Shown one piece after another: positions 40,301-50,960 of a stretch of 64,000 bases of DNA. Below the pieces are notes generated by a model. That model was not told the origin of the DNA. It saw only the letters and a program-made list of their open reading frames with translations, and did not search any database. The DNA lies in the NCBI GenBank assembly GCA_013396995.1, contig VWZP01006707.1:354118-418117 (forward strand). Reading direction: 5' to 3'. Numbering within the stretch: the stretch's first letter is position 1; every line of letters starts with the position of its first letter. The translations under genes and the position numbers were made by a program. The stretch is from Dicaeum eximium (lineage: Eukaryota; Chordata; Aves; Passeriformes; Dicaeidae).

Positions 40301-42450
40301 TATTTTAGTGATGTATATAGCTTCACTAAACTCCAAACTTCCCAAAGGCTACCCCTTTTAAATTATGAGATAATTTCTGTATGTGTTCCTTTAACTGTAG
40401 CATCACCACAAGCAACATCTGATCACACTTTAGAGCTCAGTATAGATGCCCTGAATCGAAAGAAGTTTTAAGATTGAAACGAATGCTGTGAAGCAGCAGA
40501 GAAAAAAAGTTACAGGATTTACCAGACCACCACTGATTGATCAGCTGGATTTACAAAAGCATGGTGGGAGTCAAGCAAAACCACTAGACATTTGTTCAAC
40601 TTAAGAGAAGAGAAGAGAAGTATGTTAACATGAATTCAGGTTTAATGTTACAAAGGTACGGTCTGAAGAATGGGATATTGTAAAAGTGTTGAACAGGTTA
40701 ACAGAACTAATACTCAAGCTCATTTAAAAATTTGAAACAATCTCCCTAGCAAAGGCTTTGTTTCAACACCTCTTGATTTCAAATCAAGAATAAATGCCTT
40801 TCTTGCAAGCAATCTTTAGTCAAGCACAAAAAAATAGTGGACTCAATACAGAAACAAATGGATTCAGTTCCGTGGTCTTAAGTTAGGGAAAAAAAACCCA
40901 AAGAAATGTACCTACTAAATTTCAAATGCTTTTTAGCTACTTAATCAATTTAACTAACTTCAGTTTAACTAACTGAAGGTTTATATAAACTCCTGTTCCT
41001 TTGTCAAGACAGATTCATATATCTGCTTAAACTGCAGACTAGTCCTCAGATATGCTCCTGCACAGAAGTTCAACAGGCAGCACAGTGGAAATGACAGCTC
41101 CAAACCAAGGCAACAAGGTGCCCAGGCCACCACAAGAAGAAGGAATGCTATTAACTTTCGCAGTCTCCCTGATAAAAGCATTGGGAACACTAAGTGGGAA
41201 AAGGTCAATCAAAAGTTCATATTCATAATGTTGTCAAAACCTTCAACAGTGTTCCATGGATAATAATGATCACTATTCTGAGACTTCTGAAATAGCATCA
41301 CATGTAGAATCTTCATATAAAAACACTGACAAGATTTATACCTGCAAATGTTATTTCACACATGCACTGAACACTCCATTTCTCAACCTTGAAATGCGTT
41401 ACCCCTACACACCCCAAGAGATAAAAAGCCAAATTATTCCTAGTATTACCACTCCCTCTTCTGCAGCAAAATGTCGGCAGTTCTTCTGGAAACAAACAAG
41501 AGTTAGCATCAGAAGCAACAAGGTCTGGCAGACTTCCATCAAGTCACTTCTTCCTATCATTAACTTTAGCCTTCAGCCATGGCACCCAATTTAAACTCTC
41601 TACTTCACTACTGACACTACTCCAATAAAAAGCAGTAACGAAAAACAACATAGAAAGGTAATATTTCAAAATAAGCTTCTGTTGACCCAAATTTCTACTG
41701 TTTATCACAATGCAGGAATAATCTAGATAGCCTCTGACCTAGATTTGGCCACCAGTGTCCTGATACTATACACTGCTACCAAAACAGAACACACAACCAT
41801 CAATCACAAACAACTCCTGACAATCTCATAGCCAGTTAGGTTTCCCAGAAGCCCAAGTGGCAATCAGAAAGCTCCTTTTCTTCCTCCTAAACCTCACATG
41901 GAAGGTACATGAACTTCTATACAGAAATTTAACTTGCTTGCATTTTTCATGTAGTTTTCATGTAGTTTTGCTCTGCAAAAAGCATCACAGGCAGCAAATG
42001 TTCAGAGAAGTCAGGATGTTTCTCCAAAGGCTAGGTCCTAACACCTGGACAAAAGTGATAGGAAGCAATAATTCCTAAGTATGGAAAGGAACTGTGCTGT
42101 CCTGGGCATTTAATCCAGTTCTGGGCATTTAAGAATGGCCTTTAAAAGATAAGCAGCAGCATGGTAGGGGAGGCACATCAGAGAGGAAGAGAGGGACAAG
42201 CTTCTCTGCAAGCCTCCACATTCAGCTGCAACAGTGAGACTGGGCCTGGGAATCAAGCAGAGAAAGACAAGTCGCATTTACCTGTCAAAACTGCACAGCA
42301 AAAACGAAACCTAAGGTTATTATGGTGAGGGGCATTTTCTTTCTTTCAATTATTTCATGCTGCCGAAGCTATGAAACGTGCCGCCGGATGAGCTCCTCAC
42401 ACAGCGCTGAGTGAGCTCTGAGCTCTCCCCGCAGCAGCCGTGGAGCTCAC
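37343..42450 (-). other. GBF1: GBF1 intron 1 (about 5.1 kb)
   Basis: Sequence between the presumed non-coding exon 1 in the CpG island and coding exon 2. It is AT-rich, with a GAGAA repeat near 40603-40620, a duplicated CTGGGCATTTAA word at about 42101-42132 and a repeated CATGTAGTTTT word near 41950. I see no gene or recognisable transposon. The right boundary depends on the uncertain exon 1 donor. Confidence 0.6.
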
Positions 42451-42720
42451 CATATGCCAAGCAAAGCCCGTCTCCACCGACTCCAGCGCAAGCGGCTGCC
42501 TGCGCACCCTGCGGCCCGGCCCGAGCCTGCCCCCGCCGTGCCCGGCACAGCCCCCGGTGGCTGCCAGGCGGGCCCGTGCGCCCCCCGCCCCGTGGGCACC
42601 GCCACGCGTGTGGGTCCCGGCCGGCCGGAGCGGCGCCGCTGCCCCCGCCCGCGCCCAGGGCTGCCCCNCTGACGTGGAAACCGGCGCACCGTGACCCGCT
42701 GCCTGGTTACTGCGCAGACA
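42451..42720 (-). other. GBF1: probable GBF1 exon 1 (5' UTR)
   Basis: On the minus strand CATATG followed by GTGAGCTCC gives a good splice donor, so the last exon base would be 42451. The CCAAT array sits 55-140 bp beyond 42720, a sensible distance upstream of a TATA-less start, so exon 1 is drawn from about 42720. The exon is GC-rich and has no required reading frame. An alternative donor, ACAG before GTAAAT near 42291, would lengthen the exon. The start is an estimate. Confidence 0.4.
42667..42667. other. single N in the GBF1 CpG island
   Basis: One undetermined base in a C-rich stretch. It may be an ambiguous call or a collapsed gap in GC-rich sequence. Confidence 0.7.
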
Positions 42721-42812
42721 GACAGCCCGGACAGCCAACCCGCGCACGATGCGCCGCGCAGCTCCCCGCAGCGCCCAATGGGAACACGGTCTGCGACCGG
42801 AGGAGGCGGGCC

Positions 42813-42813
42813 N
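42813..42813. other. single N next to the middle CCAAT box
   Basis: One undetermined base 5 bp from the CCAAT box at 42818. It affects trust in the spacing of the NF-Y array. Confidence 0.7.
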
Positions 42814-42976
42814 GGAGCCAATGAGCGGTGAGAGGGTAGAACCAGCTGCCCCTCTGGCCAATCGCGGCGCGGTGCGGCGCCGCAGCCGCGGCCGAGCGGG
42901 CGCAGCCAGGGCGGCCGGGCGGAAGGCGGCGGCAGGGCGGCCTTCGCAGAGCATTGTGGGCCGGGCCGTGAGGGGA

Positions 42977-43001
42977 GCCGGGCCGGGCCGGGCCGGGCCG
43001 G
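42977..43001. repeat. (GCCGG)5 repeat
   Basis: Five exact GCCGG units in the CpG island, followed by GCGGGGCG. It is short and G-rich and could form a G-quadruplex on one strand. Confidence 0.85.
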
Positions 43002-43330
43002 GCGGGGCGTGGGTGTGGGTGACAGCGCCGGGGCCGCGCAGCCCGCCAAGGCAAGCAGCGCCTCTCCGCCGTGCTGCGCGACTATTTCCCAACTTGTCCT
43101 GCGGCCTCTTGCAGCTCCTCCGCTGGAGCCGTCTGGGAGACGATCCCCTGGAAGCGGCCTGCGCCCTCCTGAGCAGCTGCCAGTGTCACAGCTCTGCTGT
43201 GTCCCGCGAGTGAGCGGCAGAATGCCCCTGAAGGAAGCTCGGAGTGCAGCGGGTACGAGACCGCGTAGGACAGCCCCCAGAGGAGCCCCCGCCGCTTCTC
43301 CCCTCTCCGCAGTCCTGCTCCCAGGAACTC

Positions 43331-45699
43331 TCCTCAGACCTGAACACAAGGGATTGCGTGCTCAAGCTGCGCTACAAGCCACGTGCTGCAGTCGTAGTTC
43401 ATCCAGGCCAGCGATGCTGGCAGACAGAGACCACCATGGAGTTTAACTGCTCTATGGAGCCGCTTTATTGGCCCGCTCTTTGCAGCAAAAACAACCACAG
43501 TGTTGTAGCTGTACAGCACTTGCCAAAATGAATTCTTGGTGCTGCCCCCACCTTCTCAGCTGCTTTTTATGTCTGTGCTCCAGTAGCAATGCTGTGTGCC
43601 TTAAAGGCAGTAATTTGCAGTGGTCACTACTTGTTTAAGCCTCTGCCCACTGGACTCGGGACAGAGGACAGAAGGTCCTTGCAGTTACACTACACTTTTA
43701 CAGCTCCTGGATCTTCAGTCAGATCAGCCTGGGGATCGGTTGTGGCAGATGTTAGAATGGTCAAAGCTGCCCCAAACTCCTATACTCTGTAGGGAAAACA
43801 CAAATCCCTGGAGCCAAGAGGAAGGTGAAAGGGTCAAAAAGTATTCATTCACTTTTAATCACAAGTTCCATCTACCACAGTGTGACTGAGGAAAGTTCTC
43901 AGACAAAGGCTCAACGGAACATCCAACAACACTGTTCCTTGGCCAGCCAAATATAAATCTGAGGCTGACTCCAGTGCCACCCTAAAAATGGCCAGGTATC
44001 GTCACCTGTCAGTAGCTGTCAGACTATTGCCTGATCAAGATTCAGCATGTCTTGCATTGAAACTGCCATTACCTCCCAGCTCTGGCACTGCCAGGGACCT
44101 TCTTCAGCTGGGCTTTGCCTGGCAGCATGTAGGAAGTCTTTGGATTTGGAAGTTTAAGCTGTAATTGCATTAAGCAGCCACATTTCCTAGAGGTGAAACA
44201 AGAAAGAGCATGCCCTGGTGGTCTAGGCACAGGCTCAGAAGCTAAGCTGTATTCCTCCAGCCTCCACTGCAGCCATGGTACATGCAGTTTACCTTGAGTT
44301 TCTCAGCTGTAAAACAGACAGTCAAATACTCACTGAGCCCAGATTTCATATGCCACCTAGGCAATGAGGGAAGGTTTGCAGAACAAGTAAATTGGTTGCT
44401 AGTGCTTTCTCCTTCCCTTTTGCCCCACTCCAGCAGATGCTAACTAACAGCCTGGTGGTATTTGCCAGGCATTTTGAAATCCACAGGAGTTTATTTGCTG
44501 CTCCATCCATCTGCTCCCTGCCCTGGAAAGGGGATTTCAGGTGCTGGCTTAGCCACTGTACACCTTGCAGCTCACTCTAGGTTTGTCAAGCCTGCCTGAT
44601 GTGCCAAGAAAGGGTCTGGAGCCCCTTCCAGACCTTCTTTCCCCTTCCAGTGTCCACTGTGTAGCTCAGGCTCCCACCCGGTCAGATCTGGTGAAGTGGA
44701 CCCTGCTAAGGTGTTATTTATGGAAGCCTGTCACGGAGCTTGAAACCAAGCCAGGCAGGAGCCTTCTGCTTCACCCAAATGCATCTTAGTGCATTAATAA
44801 AGAGCAAACATTGCAATGTGCTTTGCATTTTTACTTACAATCCAGCACTGCATTGTCTGGAGAGAAAAACAAAGAGCTGTGTCTCCATGTCACACCAACT
44901 GCTTGCCTTTGGTGAGACTGTCAAAAATCCATGCTGCGAACCACCTGCACCTCTGCAATCTGCACCAACCTTGTACAGTTCATTTTTCTTGCTCAGGCAC
45001 CACCAGTTCATGGTTAACTTCAGAGCCCAGACGTCAGACACATGGGCACTTATAACACAGAAATTTTCTAGATTAAGTAGTCTGAAAGAGATTAAACTTC
45101 TTCCCCTCCTCTTGGAGGCTTTTGCTGTTTCTCAGAGGCTTAGTAGGGTCTCCAAAAAAAGAGCAGAAAGCTGGAGTTTCTTGGAAGGTACAAGCAGTTG
45201 TCATGGCTAGAAACTATGTGCAGCCACTCATCCCAGAGCTAAGCATCCCAAAACCACTACTGAATGTGTGAGAACACAATGTTTCTAAGCAGCCTGCTCC
45301 TTTCCAGAGCAAGCTGAGGTAGAGATCAGCCCAAAGCCAGCTGAAGGATCTCTAAAGGAAAACTGATGTGCAATGTCTGACACAACCTGGAATCCAAGTC
45401 AGGTCCTACAACTGCAATAGCAGAGCTGCTGTTGCAGAAACAATTAAAAGTATTAAAACCCTTCTGTGGAAACTACACAAGACAATTAAGAACTGTACAA
45501 ACTATACCAAGTACATATTAAAGCTGCAGAGCAGACTCCTAAATCTGAAACACCCTGCCAGCCGTTCAACTTCGCTTGTGTCTCTAGAACACTCCCGTAC
45601 TTCCCAGTGGCATCAAACTCCCCCAGTGGAGTTCCCAGTGTAATGTTTTCATTGTCTCTTCTTGGCCAAGGCAAGCCATGCCTTTTTGGCAGGAGCAAG
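43331..45699. other. GBF1-PITX3 intergenic region, left part
   Basis: No gene is recognised. CpG density falls back to background by about 43.5 kb. A segment near 44290-44370 (ACCTTGAGTTTCTCAGCTGTAA) resembles a MIR SINE 3' half. The plus-strand frame at 44740-45210 (156 codons) has no domain and low-complexity Ser/Leu composition, so I take it as chance. Confidence 0.5.
44290..44370 (+). mobile_element. possible MIR fragment
   Basis: The words TTGAGTTTCTCAGCTGTAAA and the following A-rich segment resemble the MIR consensus part CTCAGTTTCCTCATCTGTAAA. It is old and divergent, with uncertain boundaries. Confidence 0.3.
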
Positions 45700-46130
45700 C
45701 CGGACTCAGTTACTCATATCTTTGTCACTTCTTGGCTGGACTACAGCTACGTGATACACCTGGGCATGAAGCCCACAGTGATTGTCAAATGCCAACCAGA
45801 AGAGCTGCAGTGGCAGCCCTGGCTGCCACAAGTGCATCAAACCTACCTCTGCTCTCTAGGCCACCTTCTGGCATGAAAGCCAAGCCAAATTCAAGCTTGA
45901 GTCCTGATCTTTAAGGCATTTGATGGCATGGACCCAGCATGGCTAAAAGATCAGTTAAGACACAGAGATGGAAACTGTGATAATCAACAACTCCACCACT
46001 CTCCAAGAGCAGTGAACCCATCCAGCATGAGGACCATGTTTCTCTGTGGCAGAGACAGGATGTTCTCTGAAAACAAACTCTTCCCAGCTGGTGAAAAAGG
46101 AAGGGTGTCTAAGATGCTGAGTAATTCCCT
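45700..46130 (+). mobile_element. ancient L3/CR1-like LINE remnant
   Basis: The plus strand carries decayed reverse-transcriptase C-terminal sequence: THIFVTSWLDYSYVIHLG (family pattern T-H-x-x-x-S-R-L-D-Y-C-N-x-L-x-x-G), then a degraded Q-x-V-Q-N-A-A-R-like segment, then FKAFDGMDPAWLKDQL (family L-x-F-K-A-L-N-G-x-x-P-x-Y-L). Frameshifts separate the pieces. This order matches the 3' part of L3 and related CR1-clade LINEs of amniotes. It is much more diverged than the CR1 at 6.1 kb, so it is an old insertion. I judge this by motif pattern, not by alignment. Confidence 0.6.
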
Positions 46131-47575
46131 TCTTTTGTATATCCCATCTCTCTGTCAAGACATGAATCAAGGGTCACTCTTGGTTTAGTTTGCTTTTGCT
46201 TTTTTTTTTCTCTTTTATTTTATCTAAAATAGTAACACCAGCCTCCTGAACACATGTGAAGTTCTTGTTCTCTTCCCCAGCAATGAAGTCTCCTGCTGGC
46301 AAGACAAGATGCACTACAGTTAAGAGGTCTTGGCACTAACCAACAAGATCAACGTTTCAACAACAAGCCCTAGAGCCCTCTCTCCCAAAGACACCCTTCA
46401 AGGGTCAGTCCAAAAGTTGAATTGTGGATGCCTTGATGACAGACTCCTTCTGCAGGTTCCTGGATGGTCTGATCCAACAGTCATTACACGGTGCTCCACA
46501 GGGAACCAACTTGTGATATAGCGCCCAAGGAAAATAGCTAAAAATACATTTGTTTCATTATTACTTTTAAGTGTAAGCACAAACTGTGTTTGCTGCAGGG
46601 TACTGATGGTGAAAGGTTTGGAGGGAGAGGGAGGCAGCTGAAAATAAGGTCCCTTCATTGCTGCAGACCTTATGCACTGTTTTCCGCTTCCCTGTGGCGT
46701 GTGGTGATAGAGACAGATTGCCCCATGGAAAGTGCTAGTGCTGTTACACTGTGTCTGCTTCTCCTACTCGAGACAAACCTATGCTGGGGTGGATTAAAAT
46801 CTGAGCTAGGAGCAGATGGGGTCTAGCTTTCTGCCATTTTTGGCAGGCAAAAGAGTAGTAAGGCAAACACAAGCCCCAGATTACTACCATTAAAAAACCA
46901 CTGTAATTTCTCACAAGTATGTCGATGTGATGATTCCTTTTAAACTCTCTGTATTTTGACTGAATTAACATGTCAGTGCATGTTTTTGAAAAGTAATCCA
47001 TAATTTCTAGGTTTGCTTAACATCTTTTTACATCCTGTGTTGCTTCATGTGCATTTGTCGTCCCATGTGTATCTTTCTGTCATGTTATGCATTTATGAGG
47101 CTCCATAAATATGGCTGGTAAATCATTCTGGGTTAAAATCCACTACTATTCTCACAACATTATTTCCTAATCTTCAAAATATGTCAGTGGAAGAGCTTGG
47201 GGGTGACCTTTGACATCATAAATTGGAGAGCAGGTTGACATGGGAATGACCTCAAGAAAATCAGACAGTAGAATCACACATCGAGCTCCAGAAGAGCCTG
47301 ACAGGGACAAACTTCGCCTCTGGGCTCCAGGAGCAGCACAGTGAGGCTAAGCCCGGCTTCTACAGACTTCTTCCTGTAAGCACTGGGAGAGAGGGTACCT
47401 GTTTAGTGGGAGTAAAATGTGTGTGCCAACAGGTTCAAGGCTTGCTGTAGCAGGTACCAGCATTTCGGACACATTTCAGGGAGTGATTGCACCCTACGCT
47501 CCTGCACCGGGATTTTGCCGTGAACTTCACCAGGCTGGAATCTAAACTACGAGCAGCATTTGTGCTCCAAAAGGC
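46131..47575. other. intergenic region upstream of PITX3
   Basis: No gene is recognised. It has a poly-T tract near 46198, and from about 46960 to 47260 AT-rich, non-repetitive sequence that may be a conserved upstream element (separate entry). Confidence 0.5.
46960..47260 (+). promoter_or_regulatory. PITX3: candidate PITX3 upstream element with a nuclear-receptor site
   Basis: About 0.9-1.2 kb upstream of the PITX3 promoter. It contains TGACCTTTGACAT at 47204-47216. The reverse complement includes AAAGGTCA, the exact NBRE bound by NR4A receptors (including NURR1), and the whole 13-mer differs from a DR1 element at one position. A CATAAATATGG motif lies near 47104. NURR1 and PITX3 are known to act together in dopaminergic neurons, so the site is of interest. 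Function is inference. Confidence 0.3.
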
Positions 47576-48050
47576 CCATCAGTGGGCTGGAGCGCGGTGT
47601 TTTTCGCACAGCCGGTAGCCTCCGTGTCCCGGTAGGAGCGGCAGAATATTGGCAGAGAAGCGCTTCCCGGTACCGCCTAGAGCCGCAACAGTGCGTGCGG
47701 TAACTAGCCCGTGATTAAGCATCCCCTGCAACTGCTGCTCCATGGTGCAGCGAAACGCTTCCAACTTGTTCCAGCCGACTACGCGCTTGGTTCCCCCACA
47801 AAACCTCTGGCTGGCTGGTAGCTCGAACTGCACAACCCCAACAGGCTCGCCGCGGCCAGAGAGGAGCGGATGCTCAGCACGGGCTCCAGGGTAGGGGACG
47901 GCCCAGCGCTGAAGGAGGCAGGCAGTGTGTGCGGCGATAGGAGCAGGGGATCGGGGTACGTGTTCAGGAGTTCCGTGTCCGTGCGCCCGGGGCTGGCGGA
48001 GCACGGACCCGCGCCCGGGACGTGCCCCCGCACCCTGCACGGCGCGCGGG

Positions 48051-48150
48051 ACGGGGCGGGGCCAGCGCGGAGGGGTGAGGCCTGCCGCCCTCTTGGGCCA
48101 ATCGGAGAGCAGGAGTGCCGCCGTATGTAAATGNAGGGTGAATGGGAGGC
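48051..48150 (+). promoter_or_regulatory. PITX3: PITX3 core promoter
   Basis: In order on the plus strand: a GC box GGGGCGGGGC (48053-48062), a CCAAT box in CCAATCGG (48098-48102) and a TATA-like TATGTAAAT (48124-48132). The spacing places the transcription start near 48150-48160. The TATGTAAAT also resembles an octamer/POU site. The N at 48134 is two bases beyond it, so the local spacing is uncertain. Confidence 0.55.
48134..48134. other. single N beside the PITX3 TATA-like element
   Basis: One undetermined base between TATGTAAATG and AGGGTG. It may be an ambiguous call or an under-represented gap in GC-rich DNA. Confidence 0.7.
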
Positions 48151-48154
48151 AGTC

Positions 48155-48337
48155 GGCCGGCGCCCTCCGCCCTCCCCGTGAGCCGCGGGCCAGCAGCGAC
48201 GCGCAGAGTGGCTGAGGAGCCGGGGGGATTTACTTTCTGACAGCGGCAGAGCAGCCCGGGGCGTGGGGCGGCGGCGGTCAGCTTCGCTCCTCTCGCAGGA
48301 TTAAGTTTGCTCAGCCGAACCCGCATCTGGAGCCACT
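48155..48337 (+). other. PITX3: probable PITX3 exon 1 (5' UTR)
   Basis: In mammals PITX3 has a non-coding first exon separated from the ATG exon by a long intron. Here a GC-rich stretch downstream of the core promoter reaches CACT before GTAAGTGC, giving exon end 48337. Two stronger-looking donors follow: AGG before GTAAGAGC (end 48446) and CAG before GTGAGAGC (end 48564), so the exon may be longer or alternative. No start codon in this exon leads to the PITX3 frame. The start is estimated from the TATA-like element. Confidence 0.45.
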
Positions 48338-50810
48338 GTAAGTGCTTTTCCATCCCCGGCCTTCCGGGCGACCTTCTTCCCTCCTTTCTCTCTGAGGCCG
48401 TTCGTACTAGCCCGGCCGGCCGTAACCTTCTCGATGCTGGCACAGGGTAAGAGCATCCCCGGCGGGGTGGCTCGATGTGCCGTGCTTGGCAGCACGGGGT
48501 CAGCCCCACTCCAGCGCGAGGCCGGCTTTCCGTCGCCTCCCGTGGGTCAAGGGGCGGCAACCAGGTGAGAGCGGGAGGATAGAGCCCTACCGTGCCACCC
48601 AGAAGGGATCCCGGGGCTGTGCGCTGCCGAACTGTCCCCCATCGCTGCCGGCAGCGCTGCCCGCCTGGGAGCGGGGCGCGGCGCTTGCACTGCTCTGCCC
48701 TTGGAGGGCCCGGCGACCCCCCACTCGCCGCCGTTGGTGTGCCGCAGCCCCGACCGTCCCCTCGGGACCAACGCGGGCCCCTTCCCGACAAGCGCTGCTG
48801 TAGTCTCTCGCCGTTGCTAAACTTAGTCATTTTCCACTCGGGCGACCGGGGCAGGGGCTGTTTAAATTAGCCGGGATTCGCTGTAAATAACGGCGTTGCG
48901 GGCTGCGACTCAGCTGTCTGCAGGGTCCGGGGCAGAAAGGCGCAGGGAGCAGAGGCGGGGAGATGTCGCCGGGGAAAAGGAAGGCGGCCCGACGGCTTTT
49001 GGACAGTTGGATAAATGATATTTATGTAAGGGCTGGCTCCTGTTTACAGCAGAGCCGACCTCCCTGTAGCGCCGGGGAGAAGCGAGCCGGCCCCCGCGGA
49101 CGGAACGAATCGGCCCCGGGACTCCGCTGGCTGCGGCGCGCCGGCGGATGGGGTTCCAGGGACCCGACCGGGAATAACAGATTTGGCCGGGCTGTGGAGA
49201 GGAAGCGCCGACCCCGCGGCAACTCTGCCGGGAGCATCGAGCTTCCCTGGCGGAGCGCGGCTGCCCGGCGCTGGGAGGCTGCGGGCAGAACCGGCTGTCG
49301 GGCCTCCGGGCGCTTGCACGGGCTCTACCGCCTCCCCGGCGCCGGGGGCACGGTGCGGAGCGGCGTCCTTCCGTCCCGCTGAGTGCCCGGGAAGCCTGGC
49401 CAACTTTAGCGGGCTCCCGACGGAGCCCGGTACTGTCCGCTGCCCCGTCTATTCCCCGCTCAACGAGTGCGGCTCCGGGGGAAGAGCCACCCCGCCAGTG
49501 CAGCTCCCCCTTGTCCTTTCTCCCGGCCTCCTCCTCGGAGAGGGAGCAAGGAACGGGTGCGTCCCGGCTGCCGCGGCTCCGGCGGGGGAGGGCGACTGAG
49601 GCGGGGGCCGATGCCGGCGCTTCGCCGCAGCTGCTGGAGCGGGCTCAGGGAGGGGGGCGGCGGGCCCGGTGCCGCCGAGCGGGGCACACCTGTCGGCCGT
49701 TCACCCGGCGCCCCCGCGGCTGGACAGCTGAGGGGACGAGCGGGGAGGGGGCTGGATTCCCCCCCGGCAGCGCCAGGGCCCTGCAGAGGCGCTGACGGGG
49801 GTTGCCGCAGCCCACCCCTCCTCCCCGCTGGGGTTAGGCTGCTCGGGGCAGCAGTCCCCGGGCCGGAGCTCCCGGGGCTCCGCACCCTTCCCCGCCTGGC
49901 CCGCCGGGTTACCGGGTACAGAGCTCGGCTCCGCACGGGAGCCGCAGAGGAACACGCTGCTTCAGGACGCCGTGCCCCGCAGAGCCTGAAGGTGGGCCCC
50001 CGGCCGCCGCACCCGTCTGATGCTTCGAGCTGGCAGTGCAGAAATCGAAACTTATCCCTCATCTCCTCCCCGTTCTTTCACCTGGGAGGAAAGCAGATTT
50101 CCGACTGATGGGCGCACGATCCCTACACTTTCTAAGTGGAGTCCAATGCTGAAAGCAAAGAGAGGAATTTGGCGTCCCCCAGACAAACGTGTGGGTCTTC
50201 CACACATGGCCCGTGGCCTGGAAGACAGGATGCTAGGAATGAAATGGCTCTCTCCCAATTTCGGGAGATGCTAAAAGCAACTGCTCGGGAAGGTGTCTTT
50301 CAGAGTCTCACCTCTGTTCCTGTCCCATCTTCCAAAGACAGGGAAAGGACCACCTTTTTGATGACAGGATCAGTGTCTCCCTGGTTCCCAGCACCACGTC
50401 CAAGCCCCTCAGCCTGCCGGTGAGCTGAAGGGGATGGGTGTCTGTGCAGGCTTTGATGGAGCCTTGCTGTGAGGTACAAAAGGCTGCCTGCTGGCTCAGG
50501 AGGGAATGTCCGATCATGGATCATGGTAGCTGCTTTCAGTTTTCACAAATGTCTGCTGAAGAAGAGCAGAGTTTGATTTTAGTTTTATTTTATTACCATA
50601 AAAAATTTTATTTTCATTTTTAATTAGCAAATTGTCACACCATGCCCAGTACTCCTCATAAGGAACCTCAGAGAGAGATGTCTTTCCGTGCCAGCCTGAA
50701 TGGGATCTGGGCAAGGGCGGTTGTTTTCCTGCTGTTACTGTAGTTCCTGGCTTTGCCTGACCTGCAGCCCAGATTCTGCCCATTAAGCTCACCTATATTC
50801 CTGTCCAAGG

Positions 50811-50960
50811 CACTGGTTTAAAAACCAATATTAATCTTTGTCAGAGAAACTGTTACAAGCTTCAATTAATATCTATTACATTTCTATAAGGGCTTAATTC
50901 AGGCAATTATTAGATTAACCAATACTTTTGCAATCCAGTCACAATTTGTCAATGTTCCCT
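50811..50960. promoter_or_regulatory. candidate conserved element, homeodomain-site rich
   Basis: An AT-rich, non-repetitive block right after GC-rich sequence, with CAATATTAAT, TTCAATTAATAT, GGCTTAATTCAGG and GATTAACC, several of them TAAT-type homeodomain cores. It has the look of a developmental CNE. Conservation is untested. Confidence 0.3.

Larger units (their letters stand above)
42380..43330. promoter_or_regulatory. GBF1: CpG island, probable GBF1 promoter
   Basis: GC content and CpG density rise sharply here from the AT-rich intron. Three CCAAT boxes lie at 42775-42779, 42818-42822 and 42858-42862, all in the same orientation and 43 and 40 bp apart, a typical NF-Y array. GCATTGTGGG at 42951-42960 (CCCACAATGC on the other strand) resembles the ZNF143 site of housekeeping promoters. 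A tract of five GCCGG units follows. The position upstream of the minus-strand GBF1 exons and the housekeeping-type motifs fit the GBF1 promoter. A divergent plus-strand transcript from the 43.0-43.3 kb side is possible but not shown. Single Ns at 42667 and 42813 interrupt the island. Confidence 0.75.
47580..50020. promoter_or_regulatory. PITX3: large CpG island of the PITX3 promoter
   Basis: About 2.4 kb of very GC- and CpG-rich sequence, wide as expected for a developmental regulator (Polycomb-type island). It spans the presumed PITX3 transcription start and the first 1.7 kb of intron 1. Long frames on both strands here come from high GC and lack of stops, not from coding. The N at 48134 lies in it. 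Confidence 0.85.

Noticed and set aside
42447..43349. 300-codon minus-strand open frame in the GBF1 CpG island
   Set aside because: High GC removes stop codons. Overlapping long frames exist on both strands, composition is Ala/Arg/Pro/Gly noise, and it crosses Ns.
44740..45210. 156-codon plus-strand open frame in the intergenic region
   Set aside because: No recognisable domain, no promoter or splice signals.
47964..48830. 288-codon minus-strand open frame in the PITX3 CpG island
   Set aside because: Same GC effect. It overlaps the plus-strand promoter and exon 1 and crosses an N.
49460..50108. Long frames of 200 and 213 codons on both strands
   Set aside because: CpG-island frames with low-complexity composition and no domain.
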